This document shows, in pieces, positions 53,593 through 62,414 of a stretch of DNA of 64,000 nt (position 1 is the stretch's first letter; each line of letters opens with the position of its first letter). Made by a program: the position numbers and the translations under genes. Source of the stretch: Candidatus Cloacimonadota bacterium (lineage in GTDB: Bacteria > Cloacimonadota > Cloacimonadia > Cloacimonadales > Cloacimonadaceae). A model generated the notes under the pieces. That model saw only the letters and a program-made list of their open reading frames with translations. It ran no database searches and was not told the DNA's origin. The stretch spans positions 1 through 64,000 of the forward strand of contig DUNQ01000043.1 of NCBI GenBank assembly GCA_012839325.1, written 5' to 3'.

Positions 53593-54396
53593 TTATTCTA
53601 TGAACCAGCTCTCGAAAAGGCTGACTCTTTTTAAATTTTCTAAGGGTTTTCCTAAGATGTTTTCAGCTATCGTGGCGAACTTTTCTTCGTTGTCGCTTAC
53701 GTAAAATGTGTCTGTGCCGATGCTTGTGTCGTCATTAGCTTCAATAAGATTGTTGAGATATAGTGCAATTGCATCAGCGCTATCAACGAGGGTGACGCTC
53801 TCGCCGACTACTTTTTGAATCACATCTTTTAGTAGCGGATAGTGTGTGCAGCCCAAAACTAAGGTGTCAATCTCGTTCTCCATAAGAGGGCTTAGGTATT
53901 CGCGCACAATGCTTTCGGCGATGGGCTTATCTTGCCAGCCTTCTTCTGCGATGGGAACGAATAGGGGACAGGCGGCGGAAAATATCTCGGCTTCGGGTTC
54001 GCGCGCTTTGATCGCCTTTAAATAGGCTTGGCTTTTAACGGTGCCTTCCGTGCCGATTACGCCGATCTTTTTGTTCTTAGTGGTGGATAGTGCCACCTTG
54101 CTGCCGGGCTCGATCACGCCTATTATAGGGATATTTGTGAGCCTCTTTAGAGAAGGTATGGCAACTGCGGAGGAAGTATTGCAGGCAACGACGAGGATTT
54201 TGACTCCAAGTTGCAAGAGAAAGCGGGCGTTCTGCACGGAATAGTCGATGATTGTGTCAGCTGATTTGGGTCCATAAGGCACGCGCGCGGTATCACCAAA
54301 ATAGATAAGATCCTCATGCGGAAAGGCTTCGCGGATTGATTTATATACGGTCAATCCACCAACACCGGAGTCAAAAATACCGATTGCGTGTCTCAT
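53593..54396 (-). CDS. murI: Glutamate racemase
   Basis: The 267-residue enzyme makes D-glutamate for peptidoglycan. The two catalytic Cys are in VACNTSSAVA (Cys72) and LGCTHYPLL (Cys183); the N-terminal IFDSGVGGLTV has the substrate-binding Asp9 and Ser10. It overlaps rnr by 4 nt and ends 31 nt before kce. Confidence 0.96.
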   Translation of the reverse strand: MRHAIGIFDSGVGGLTVYKSIREAFPHEDLIYFGDTARVPYGPKSADTIIDYSVQNARFLLQLGVKILVVACNTSSAVAIPSLKRLTNIPIIGVIEPGSKVALSTTKNKKIGVIGTEGTVKSQAYLKAIKAREPEAEIFSAACPLFVPIAEEGWQDKPIAESIVREYLSPLMENEIDTLVLGCTHYPLLKDVIQKVVGESVTLVDSADAIALYLNNLIEANDDTSIGTDTFYVSDNEEKFATIAENILGKPLENLKRVSLFESWFIE

Positions 54397-56660
54397 TTCC
54401 TTCCTCTTTTCCTTCTATTTTCTGCTTTATATTCACTTTTTTTTGTCTTTGCTTTGGCGTCAATCTTTATCTTTTTGCGAACGCTTGCAGGGCGGGGTGG
54501 ATGGATATGCGCATCTTTTGTATTTGCAAGCTTTAAGTATATGTCGTCGCTCACTTCTATAATCTGAACTTTTACGTGGTCAATGAGCTGGTAAGAGTAT
54601 CCTGTATTGCGGTTCACAAAACGCATTTCTTGGGATATGAATTGCCAGTTTCCTGATTTGAATTCTTCCTTTTTGAGCATGGCTGTGACGGGGATTTCAT
54701 TTAAGGATATGATTAGTCCACGGCTATTTACAGAGATCACAATCCCGGTGAAATGCTCGCCTATCTTATCCTTCATATAGGTGTTGTTATATATCCTTTG
54801 TATATCGCGCTCGGCGCTGTCTGCTTCGAGTTCTTGTTCGGAAGAAACGCTTGCCCAGCGTTTAAGTTGGTTATAATCGATCTTTTCTTTGCTGCTGCCT
54901 AAAAGGTGGATTTTGCAAAGATGATGGATCACTAGGTCGCAGAGCCGTCTGATCGGACTGGTGAAGTGGGTATAGTCCTCCATTGAAAGTCCGAAATGGC
55001 GGATGTGTTGCACGGAATATTGTGCCTTCTTCATGCTGCGCAGGATTATTCGGTCGAATACGCGGTGATAATCTTCATTTGGAAGCGAGTAGAGCAGGTT
55101 TTGAATGCTTTTATTGAGGTTCTTTTCTGGTTTGTAAGGGACACCGTAATAGGAGAGGATGCTTACCATCTCTTCTATCTTGTATTGATCCGGGTCGTCG
55201 TGAATCCTGTATATGCTTGTCTTGGCTTTATTTGAAAGCTGTTTGGCAACATATTCATTGGCTACAAGCATGAAGTTTTCAATAAGTTTGTGGCTTTCTG
55301 TTTCCTCATCTAAATACATTTTTCGCATGAAGCCATCATCGTCGTAGTGATAAGATATATCGGGAAGATCGAAGAAGATATAGCCTTGGTTTAGTCTGTG
55401 TTGGCTCAGCTGTTTTGAGAGTATGCGTGCAGTTTGTAGAGATTCAACTATGTCTTTCGGTAGCTTTGTGGCCTTGTTTTCAAATATTTCATCTACATCT
55501 TCATAGGAAAGACGATGTTTGGAGCGGACGACGCTTTCATGTAAGGATTGTCTCTGAATCTTTCCTTTGGAGTTGAATACTGTCTTTACGCTAAGGCAAA
55601 GCTTGTCTTCATTGGGACGCAGGCTGCATAGTTTGTTCGAGAGGGTCTCGGGAAGCATGGGTATAACTCTCTTGGGAAAGTAGAAGCTATTCCCGCGGTC
55701 AACAGCCTCTTTAAAGATATTGCTATCAGTGCTTACATAATGAGATACGTCTGCTATATGAACCCAAAGGATGATATTGCTCTCTATATGTTCAATAGAT
55801 ATAGCGTCATCGAAGTCTTTTGCAGAGATGGGATCTATAGTAAAAGTGAGTAGATGCCTAAGGTCTAATCGTCTCTTTATTTCGGTATCTTTGATAGTGG
55901 GACTTATTCTTTTTGCTTCCTCTAATACTGTATCTGGGAAGTGTAGGGATAAACCATATTGACGAATTACCGATAGTAATTGAATCTCAGGATCATCGCT
56001 GGGACCCAATACTTCTATGATCTTGCCATGAGGATACTTACCTTCATGGGGGTTGCCCCAATTTTGCACCTTTAAGATCACTATTTGATTTTGTTTTGCA
56101 TCTCCGATATCAGTAATTTCAAACCATTTATGTATCTTAGGATTGCTGGGAACAAATATCCAGCGGTTATACATCTTAGAAATAGAGCCGGGGATCTCAA
56201 GATTGGCTCTTTCAATTATCTTGATAACATTGGCTCTATCGCCATATTCACCGCCTCTTTTGAGCTCTATATGCACAGTATCATTGTGAAAGGCATTTAG
56301 AGTGTCTTCTCCATCGACAAAATAGTCTCGTTCTTCTGTTCTTACAAATGCAAATGATCTATCACGAGCAAGAGAAGTTGCATCGAATTTTCCTGTAATA
56401 ATTCTTGCAGGAACTTTAGGTTTTGATTGTTTTATTTCTTTCTTTTCTTGCACTTGCTGTTGCGGTCTGAATCTCTTTCTATCCTTTAAGATAGCTCCAC
56501 TATTTAAAAGTGTTTTCAAGGTGCTTGAGAGCGCACGTTTTTCTTTTCTTGTTCGGGCAATATCCATGGTCAACTCACCATAGGTCAGACCACGATTGCC
56601 CTTTGATTTTATAGTTTCATATACGAGCTTTTCAAAAGCTCTCAGTTCTTTTTTATTCAA
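54393..56660 (-). CDS. rnr: Ribonuclease R
   Basis: The 755-residue 3'-5' exoribonuclease has an N-terminal helix-turn-helix-like region, cold-shock domains (about 85-235), a RNB catalytic domain with TIDPISAKDFDDAIS (metal-binding Asp residues) and SPIRRLCDLVIHH. An S1 domain (about 640-725) and a Lys/Arg-rich tail follow. RNase R degrades structured RNA and helps remove faulty rRNA. A TTG start overlaps the stop of the upstream gene as TTGA. Confidence 0.95.
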   Translation of the reverse strand: MNKKELRAFEKLVYETIKSKGNRGLTYGELTMDIARTRKEKRALSSTLKTLLNSGAILKDRKRFRPQQQVQEKKEIKQSKPKVPARIITGKFDATSLARDRSFAFVRTEERDYFVDGEDTLNAFHNDTVHIELKRGGEYGDRANVIKIIERANLEIPGSISKMYNRWIFVPSNPKIHKWFEITDIGDAKQNQIVILKVQNWGNPHEGKYPHGKIIEVLGPSDDPEIQLLSVIRQYGLSLHFPDTVLEEAKRISPTIKDTEIKRRLDLRHLLTFTIDPISAKDFDDAISIEHIESNIILWVHIADVSHYVSTDSNIFKEAVDRGNSFYFPKRVIPMLPETLSNKLCSLRPNEDKLCLSVKTVFNSKGKIQRQSLHESVVRSKHRLSYEDVDEIFENKATKLPKDIVESLQTARILSKQLSQHRLNQGYIFFDLPDISYHYDDDGFMRKMYLDEETESHKLIENFMLVANEYVAKQLSNKAKTSIYRIHDDPDQYKIEEMVSILSYYGVPYKPEKNLNKSIQNLLYSLPNEDYHRVFDRIILRSMKKAQYSVQHIRHFGLSMEDYTHFTSPIRRLCDLVIHHLCKIHLLGSSKEKIDYNQLKRWASVSSEQELEADSAERDIQRIYNNTYMKDKIGEHFTGIVISVNSRGLIISLNEIPVTAMLKKEEFKSGNWQFISQEMRFVNRNTGYSYQLIDHVKVQIIEVSDDIYLKLANTKDAHIHPPRPASVRKKIKIDAKAKTKKSEYKAENRRKRGRK

Positions 56661-57094
56661 AATTCTTTTCCAATCTTTTCTTTTAGGATTTCAACCATCT
56701 CGGCCTTTTCTTCTTGTGTTTTAGAGAACCTAAGTGATAGTCCTCTGAAAGGATCCAGCCTTCTTGGACGAACGAATGTAGAAAGCATGACTCCGCGTTT
56801 GTCCATATAGAAGCAGCCGAAATCACTGTAAGGCCTTCTGATTGTGATAAATATGTATCTAACTTTAACTTCTGTTTCCAATAGCCAATACTCTGTTACT
56901 ATGAAATATGGCGCAAGATTAAGGATCACAAGCAGGTTTCCGGCAAAGAAATAAAAGGGCATTTCCCAATTTAATACAGCAATCCAATATAACAGGAAGT
57001 TTAGAAATATTAAAAATATTATCAATAGGGCAGAGGGGAGTGGGCGTTCTGCGAAAGGCCATGATTTCCAATATAGTAGGTGTTTACGAGACAT
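56657..57094 (-). CDS. Small membrane protein of unknown function (PH-like?)
   Basis: The 145-residue protein has two hydrophobic helices (about 20-40 ALLIIFLIFLNFLLYWIAV; 48-68 FYFFAGNLLVILNLAPYFIV). A soluble strand-rich C-terminal part follows (EYWLLETEVKVRYIFITI, RPYSDFGCFYMDKRGVMLS, LRFSKTQEEKAEMVEIL), in the order of a bacterial PH-like domain: strands then a final helix. No family is certain. It overlaps yicC by 11 nt and rnr by 4 nt, so it is translated with them. Confidence 0.75.
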   Translation of the reverse strand: MSRKHLLYWKSWPFAERPLPSALLIIFLIFLNFLLYWIAVLNWEMPFYFFAGNLLVILNLAPYFIVTEYWLLETEVKVRYIFITIRRPYSDFGCFYMDKRGVMLSTFVRPRRLDPFRGLSLRFSKTQEEKAEMVEILKEKIGKEF

Positions 57095-57959
57095 TATGTG
57101 CGATCTCCCTGCATTTTTCTATTTCTTCTTTAATGACAATGATGTTCTGAAAGGTATTGCTATTGGAGAACTTGGAGCCTAAAGTATTAGCTTCTCTTTG
57201 CATTTCCTGCAAGATAAAGTTAAGGTTTTTACCAATTTCACTTTCGTTTTCAATGGTCTCTAAAAAGAGCTCAATATGTGATTCAATCCTGGTTATCTCC
57301 TCATGAACATCGTATCTATCAATATATAGTGCGAGCTCTTGCACTAATCTTTGTTCTAAAGTATCTATCTTAAAGTCTTGTGTGATCTGCTCTATGCGCT
57401 TTTTCATTGTTTCAAAAAGCTCCTCTTTGTAAGGTTGGATTTCCTGCTTTACTTTCTCTATTGCAGATTCTATTGTTTCTATTGAATCCATGAAGACTTT
57501 CTTTATATTCGCTCCTTCTTCGGACAGCGAATTTTCAAGCTCATCAATAGCATGTTTTATTGCGTTTTGGATAAGCTCGATGAGAATACTGTCTTCATCC
57601 GCCTTATAATCAATTTCAAATATATCAAGATTAGCAAACAATATGTCAAGCGGTATTTCTTGGTCTATTTTGAGCAAATCGAGGGCTTTTTTCATGACTT
57701 CATAGTGTTTTCTCAACTTGAGCTCGTTTACGGCGATATTTGGCTCACGCTGGTCATCTATGTATAGGCGAAGCTCGATCGTGCCTCTTTTGAGCCTTGC
57801 AGAAACCATTTTTCTGATTTCATATTCAAAAAAGTTTAGTTCACGGGGGATATATGTCTTGAGATCAAAGAAGCGACCGTTGATACTCTTGATCTCTACA
57901 TACACTTCGACGCTGTCTTTGGCAATTCTGCTTTTACCGAATCCGGTCATACTCTTCAT
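57084..57959 (-). CDS. yicC: YicC-family endoribonuclease
   Basis: The 291-residue protein has the hallmark N terminus MKSMTGFGKS, the SINGRFFDLKTYIPREL segment, and the C-terminal NFILQEMQREANTLGSKF near the family's catalytic residues. YicC proteins are Mn2+-dependent endoribonucleases; in E. coli YicC targets small RNA RyhB. It is the first gene of a group with the membrane protein, rnr and murI, so two RNA-degrading enzymes are coupled. Confidence 0.94.
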   Translation of the reverse strand: MKSMTGFGKSRIAKDSVEVYVEIKSINGRFFDLKTYIPRELNFFEYEIRKMVSARLKRGTIELRLYIDDQREPNIAVNELKLRKHYEVMKKALDLLKIDQEIPLDILFANLDIFEIDYKADEDSILIELIQNAIKHAIDELENSLSEEGANIKKVFMDSIETIESAIEKVKQEIQPYKEELFETMKKRIEQITQDFKIDTLEQRLVQELALYIDRYDVHEEITRIESHIELFLETIENESEIGKNLNFILQEMQREANTLGSKFSNSNTFQNIIVIKEEIEKCREIAHNVS

Positions 57960-58021
57960 AATTCTCTCCAGCTTATTTTAATCATCTTAGGAACACAGGG
58001 GAGTAGGGCATCTACAACACT

Positions 58022-58044
58022 GTCAAAGAGATAGATCCTTTGAC
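58022..58044. promoter_or_regulatory. Inverted repeat GTCAAAG-N9-CTTTGAC between miaB and yicC
   Basis: Perfect 7-nt arms GTCAAAG (58022-58028) and CTTTGAC (58038-58044) lie in the 122-nt gap upstream of yicC and downstream of miaB on the minus strand. No T run follows on the minus strand, so it is not a good terminator. A regulator-binding site for yicC is possible. Confidence 0.35.
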
Positions 58045-58081
58045 GCAAGTTTACATAACATGTGTTAAGCCAAAACATACA

Positions 58082-59374
58082 TTACTCGCAGATCAATGTG
58101 CCGGCGGTGGCATCTATCACTTTTGCGCGCATGATGCTTCCTATGTCACTCGCGCTTCCGGTTAAAACGCAGATCTTAAAATCGCGGCTCTTACCGGAAA
58201 CTTTCTTTTTGCTTTTCTTGCTGAAGCCTTCTACATAGACTTCAACTTCTTTGCCGATCATTGCTTTATATTTATCAAGTGTGATCTTTCTTTGTAGTTC
58301 AATCATTTCTTGCAATCTTCTTAATCTTTCCGGTTCCTTGACTTGATTTTCATAGCTTGCTGCTTCGGTGCCCTCACGAGGGCTATATTTGAAACAAAAA
58401 GCATAATCGAAGCATATATCACTCATTGCTTGTAAAGTGTCCTTAAATTGCGCCTCAGATTCACCCGGGAAACCGGCAATGAGATCTGTGGTGAGCGCGA
58501 TATCAGGAACAGCTTTACGCAATTTATTGACTATCAGCATGTAATCATCGAAACTGTATGATCTGCTCATACGGCTTAGAACTTCATTGTTGCCGCTTTG
58601 CATGGGCAAATGAATGTGGTTGCACAGCATTGAACTCTCTGCCATAACTTCGATTAGCTCGTCTGATAGGTCTTTTGGATGTGAGGTAATGAATCTCAAT
58701 CTTTCTATATCTGGGAAGTCCTTCTCGATTTGTTTAAGTAACGTCGGAAAGGCTTTATCTTCAAAGAGATAAGAATTCACATTCTGACCCAAAAGTGTGA
58801 TATCGAGCATATTGCTTTTCAGAGCATCTTCGATATCTTTCTTGATATCTGAATATGGCCTGCTTCGCTCTCTGCCACGCACATGCGGGACTATACAATA
58901 TGAACAGAAGTTATTGCAGCCGCGCATGATAGTGATGAAAGCGCAATGTTCTCCCTGATGTTTTGGGATTATCCCTTCATATACCTGATTAAAATCAAAA
59001 TTCAGCTCCGCCCCACAGTCCTCTTTTAAAATTTGCGGCAAGGCGTGATATTGATCTACACCTATGGCAAAATCAATGCCGAGATCTTCGTTAATTAGCC
59101 TCTCCCCAAGTCTTTGCGCCATGCAGCCCAAGATGCCAATCTTTAAACCGGGCTTCTGGATCTTCCTGTGTCTTTCATTAGAAACACGCCCCAACACACG
59201 CTGTTCGGCATGTTCACGCACAGAGCAGGTGTTGAAGAGAATGATATCAGCATTATCAATTGATTCCACTTTCTCATAATCATCGTTATCAAGCACGGAT
59301 ATGATTAGCTCGCTATCAGATACATTCATCTGACAGCCATAAGTTTCTATATAATAATTTTGTTTTATTTTCAT
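58082..59374 (-). CDS. miaB: tRNA-2-methylthio-N6-dimethylallyladenosine synthase
   Basis: The 430-residue radical-SAM methylthiotransferase adds the ms2 group to i6A37 of tRNAs. The N-terminal UPF0004 domain has Cys14, Cys50 and Cys84 (second cluster). The radical-SAM motif is CNNFCSYC (Cys153, Cys157, Cys160), followed by IVPHVRGRERSR and GFPGESEAQF, and a C-terminal TRAM-like domain. HIHLPMQSGNNEVLSRMSR is typical. RimO or MtaB are less likely given the length and motifs. The start overlaps the DAHP synthase stop by 4 nt. Confidence 0.95.
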   Translation of the reverse strand: MKIKQNYYIETYGCQMNVSDSELIISVLDNDDYEKVESIDNADIILFNTCSVREHAEQRVLGRVSNERHRKIQKPGLKIGILGCMAQRLGERLINEDLGIDFAIGVDQYHALPQILKEDCGAELNFDFNQVYEGIIPKHQGEHCAFITIMRGCNNFCSYCIVPHVRGRERSRPYSDIKKDIEDALKSNMLDITLLGQNVNSYLFEDKAFPTLLKQIEKDFPDIERLRFITSHPKDLSDELIEVMAESSMLCNHIHLPMQSGNNEVLSRMSRSYSFDDYMLIVNKLRKAVPDIALTTDLIAGFPGESEAQFKDTLQAMSDICFDYAFCFKYSPREGTEAASYENQVKEPERLRRLQEMIELQRKITLDKYKAMIGKEVEVYVEGFSKKSKKKVSGKSRDFKICVLTGSASDIGSIMRAKVIDATAGTLICE

Positions 59375-60114
59375 TTGAATACGTCTTTATAAGTTTTACT
59401 GAATGATATAATATCCTGCAATTGATCGAGGGCAATAGTTTGTTTAGCATCACAAATACTGCTATCGGGATCAAGATCGCATTCTATCATCAAACCCATT
59501 GCGCCTGCAGCAATTGCAGCTTTTGAGAGTGCGACAACGAAGCGCCTATCCCCTGCTGCGTGTGAAGGATCGACAATTACAGGTTGAGAATAGTTATTTT
59601 GTAGGACAGGAACTGACGATAAGTCAAGCGTGAAGCGGGTTTCTGACTCAAAGGTTCTTATTCCTCTTTCACAAAATATGGTTTTATTATCACCAGACTG
59701 TTTAATATAATTAGAAGCCTCGACCCATTCCTGATAAGTTGTAGAAATCCCGCGCTTTAGGATTATTGGATTATCTACAGCACTCAAAGCCTTTAACAAA
59801 GCATAGTTGTGCATACTTCGAGCTCCGACGGTAAGGATATCAATATGCTCTGCCATAAACTCTATTTTATCGATGCGAGTGACCTCGGAAACCGTCTTTA
59901 TGCCAAGTTCTTTGCCCACTTTTGAAAGTATCTTAACGCCTTCATCGTGCAGTCCTTGAAAGCTTTCACAGCTCGTCCGCATCTTATATGCACCGCCTCT
60001 AAGATATTCAATGCCAAGCTCTTTGAGCGCTTTTGCGGTGGCATAAAGTTTGTCATAACTTTCGATGGTGCATGGACCAGCAATGATCTTGAATGTATTT
60101 ATAAAGTCGCTCAT
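59371..60114 (-). CDS. aroF: DAHP synthase (3-deoxy-7-phosphoheptulonate synthase), type I-beta
   Basis: The 247-residue enzyme condenses PEP and erythrose-4-phosphate, the first step of aromatic amino-acid synthesis. It contains IIAGPCTIES, YLRGGAYKMRTS, LKRGISTTYQEW, CERGIRTFE and the metal-binding DPSHAAGDRRFV. It has neither the N-terminal chorismate-mutase nor ferredoxin-like regulatory domain, so it is the short unregulated form. The related Kdo-8-phosphate synthase is less likely by the RGGAYKMRTS and DPSHAAG wording. It overlaps both neighbours by 4 nt. Confidence 0.9.
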   Translation of the reverse strand: MSDFINTFKIIAGPCTIESYDKLYATAKALKELGIEYLRGGAYKMRTSCESFQGLHDEGVKILSKVGKELGIKTVSEVTRIDKIEFMAEHIDILTVGARSMHNYALLKALSAVDNPIILKRGISTTYQEWVEASNYIKQSGDNKTIFCERGIRTFESETRFTLDLSSVPVLQNNYSQPVIVDPSHAAGDRRFVVALSKAAIAAGAMGLMIECDLDPDSSICDAKQTIALDQLQDIISFSKTYKDVFK

Positions 60115-62036
60115 TTTATAGACCTTGCAAAGCCGTAATTGATGCCGTCGTCATTGAAGCTGAAAGTGTGAATTTCAAATTTAAACATGAGTGCTTTGAG
60201 TATTCTTGCAACATAAAACATCGAAAAATGAGAACGAATTTCTTCATCTTCAACGAGATCTGTTAATAATACCGGGACTTTCAAGTATTCTTTCGTGAGT
60301 AGCAGGTCTTCGATATCATACAAATACTTTGGATCTATCTCATTTCTCATGGAGTGCATTTCCTTGTGAAAGAGCATCGCCGTAAGCCCAATGAGAACAA
60401 TATTATCGATATCTTTAAGCTTCAAGCTGTCTACTGCATTCGTTACAATATCCAAAGTATCTTCATCATTATTGTGAGCTTCGATGAGGCTTACCAAACC
60501 AAAGTCCAATGATACACTTTGCTGTCTACCTGCCTTGTTTAGCCAGGATAGCTCAGTGCTGGTGCCACCTATATCTAAAACAAGATATTTATGGTTGTTA
60601 GATATACTTTCTTCGATGGCTTTCCATCCGTATTGAGCTTCTTTTTTAGCTGTTATAATTTTAGTTTTATAAGCCCAGCGAGATTCGATCCAAGACAAGA
60701 TCTCACAAGCGTTTTCAGCTTTGCGACTAATGCCGGTTGCAATCAGGTGTTTTTCAGACTCTATTTGTGAATCTACCTCAAAGAGAACTTCCAGATTGTT
60801 CTTAGCATTATCAATACTTATTTCTGCAAGCATACCATCAGCAAAGCCACGCGCTAAACCCGTTGTAAGCCACTGTTTATGCAGCTTTATCTTTTTAGTG
60901 TGATTATATAAAAGGTAATTAAAATTATTCGAGCCCAGATCGCATATACTTACTATCTTATCGCTTGGATAGAGCTTCTTAAAGTATCTTGATAAGATCA
61001 TCCCCGCAAGCGCTTCATTTGCAACACACATGGGAACACAATCATCGGCGATATTAGCAAAGATCTCTTGCCAGCTATCCAAATCAACAGGGATACTATC
61101 TATAAGTTGCGCCGCAGGATAATCGTCCAATCCACGAATGAGACAAGGCTCTTCTGGATAGTTCCTGCGTGGCAGATACAGCATTGGCTTGCCCATGGAA
61201 AGCACCTCAGCAAAGCTGCTATAACCAGGTTTACACACGACCAACCTGCTAATCCTGATCAACTCAGAGAAATCCTCGTCTTTAGGAATGCAGACATGAT
61301 TCACTGCATCACAAGCCTCAAAAGGCGACAGAACCACGCCTTGCCAAGCTTCACAGATCACATCAAGCGGCACATCCATCTTGCCCTCGCCGCCGAACAT
61401 AATCAGCAGGATATCAACATCTTGCGAAATAGAATACTTTTTCCTGAGATCCTCTTTAGCACGCCGCTGACGCACAATTAGCCCCACATCTTCGGGATTT
61501 CTGAATCCTGGCAGAGAATTATCACAGCTGCCCGTTTTCAGCCTAAAACTGCCATCCATCCGTCTATATAAGCCATAGATAGTATTGAGGATAGGCTTCA
61601 TCTCGGCATCATCTCTAAATAACTCAGAATAAATAAAATACCAATCAAAATTTGAGACACCGAAAACCGGCACATGAGCATATCCACAGGCTTCAATGAT
61701 GAAATATGGAGCATCCGCCACGACGAGATCAATGCGCTCATCTCTGAGAAATTCAACCTCATGCGCTACGAGCTCTTCACGACGGGTAAATAGCTCTAAA
61801 ATAGCCTCTTTCGTGCGCTTCAGATCGGAGACGAGATTCTCCTTATGCACAACCCCGACATCGATCTGACAATGGCGATACTTCGCAACGCCACCCTCAA
61901 GGTTTTCAAAGAGAAACTTAGGCCTATCCGTGCAAACAAAGACCTCAGCACCAAATCCCATGAATGACGAAGCCAGCGCCGCCATGCGCGTAGCATGCCC
62001 AAAACCGTGATTAGAAGGATATATCGCTATTTTCAT
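60111..62036 (-). CDS. Glycosyltransferase-like / Ppx-GppA-like fusion protein
   Basis: This 641-residue protein joins two domains. Residues 1-355 form a GT-B fold of the kind seen at the N terminus of plant L-arabinokinase: SNHGFGHATRM (7-17), VVADAPYFIIEAC (105-117), and VCKPGYSSFAEVLSMGKPMLYLP (267-289, with the donor-binding region). Residues about 360-640 match the Ppx/GppA family: ICDLGSNNFNYLLYN (364-378), ATGISRKAENACEIL, ITAKKEAQYGW with Glu466 at the catalytic-Glu place, and VLDIGGTSTELSW (486-498). Ppx/GppA enzymes hydrolyse polyphosphate or pppGpp. I do not know this fusion from any characterised protein. It overlaps DAHP synthase by 4 nt. Confidence 0.85.
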   Translation of the reverse strand: MKIAIYPSNHGFGHATRMAALASSFMGFGAEVFVCTDRPKFLFENLEGGVAKYRHCQIDVGVVHKENLVSDLKRTKEAILELFTRREELVAHEVEFLRDERIDLVVADAPYFIIEACGYAHVPVFGVSNFDWYFIYSELFRDDAEMKPILNTIYGLYRRMDGSFRLKTGSCDNSLPGFRNPEDVGLIVRQRRAKEDLRKKYSISQDVDILLIMFGGEGKMDVPLDVICEAWQGVVLSPFEACDAVNHVCIPKDEDFSELIRISRLVVCKPGYSSFAEVLSMGKPMLYLPRRNYPEEPCLIRGLDDYPAAQLIDSIPVDLDSWQEIFANIADDCVPMCVANEALAGMILSRYFKKLYPSDKIVSICDLGSNNFNYLLYNHTKKIKLHKQWLTTGLARGFADGMLAEISIDNAKNNLEVLFEVDSQIESEKHLIATGISRKAENACEILSWIESRWAYKTKIITAKKEAQYGWKAIEESISNNHKYLVLDIGGTSTELSWLNKAGRQQSVSLDFGLVSLIEAHNNDEDTLDIVTNAVDSLKLKDIDNIVLIGLTAMLFHKEMHSMRNEIDPKYLYDIEDLLLTKEYLKVPVLLTDLVEDEEIRSHFSMFYVARILKALMFKFEIHTFSFNDDGINYGFARSIK

Positions 62037-62045
62037 TTTATAAAC

Positions 62046-62414
62046 CTATTGTAGATAAAGTTTGATCTCATCCGAGCTATTCTCAAAGCGTAAAACGAGC
62101 TTATTCGGCATACAGATTATCGGCATGGTATTGCTGAAACCCTGCTTGACACAACGTTTATCGGGACAATCCGAAAAGACAATTCCCGCCTTACTATCCT
62201 TGATTTCGATAGTATTATGCTCATCAATCTCGATGATACGATTTTCAAAGAGATCGTAGCTGCCCCAAAGCCCGGCATCTTTATAGACCAAAACCGAGCT
62301 CCCCTCTCCCCTCTTGCCCGGCAGAAAAAATATAATCGCCAGGATGCAAAATATGATAAGGATTGCGTCCGTGATAGTCAGTGATCTAAAGTATTGCCTA
62401 ATCGAAAATTCCAT
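62046..62414 (-). CDS. NusG domain II-containing membrane-anchored protein
   Basis: The ~122-residue protein has one N-terminal membrane helix (DAILIIFCILAIIFFLPG) and a NusG-II type beta domain with the family signature CPDKRCVKQG (about 80-90) and a C-terminal MPNKLVLRF strand. Members of this family are small extracytoplasmic proteins of unknown role. An ATG at 62414 fits better than a TTG at 62423. The gene overlaps the radical-SAM gene by 17 nt and is 9 nt from the fusion gene. Confidence 0.85.
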   Translation of the reverse strand: MEFSIRQYFRSLTITDAILIIFCILAIIFFLPGKRGEGSSVLVYKDAGLWGSYDLFENRIIEIDEHNTIEIKDSKAGIVFSDCPDKRCVKQGFSNTMPIICMPNKLVLRFENSSDEIKLYLQ

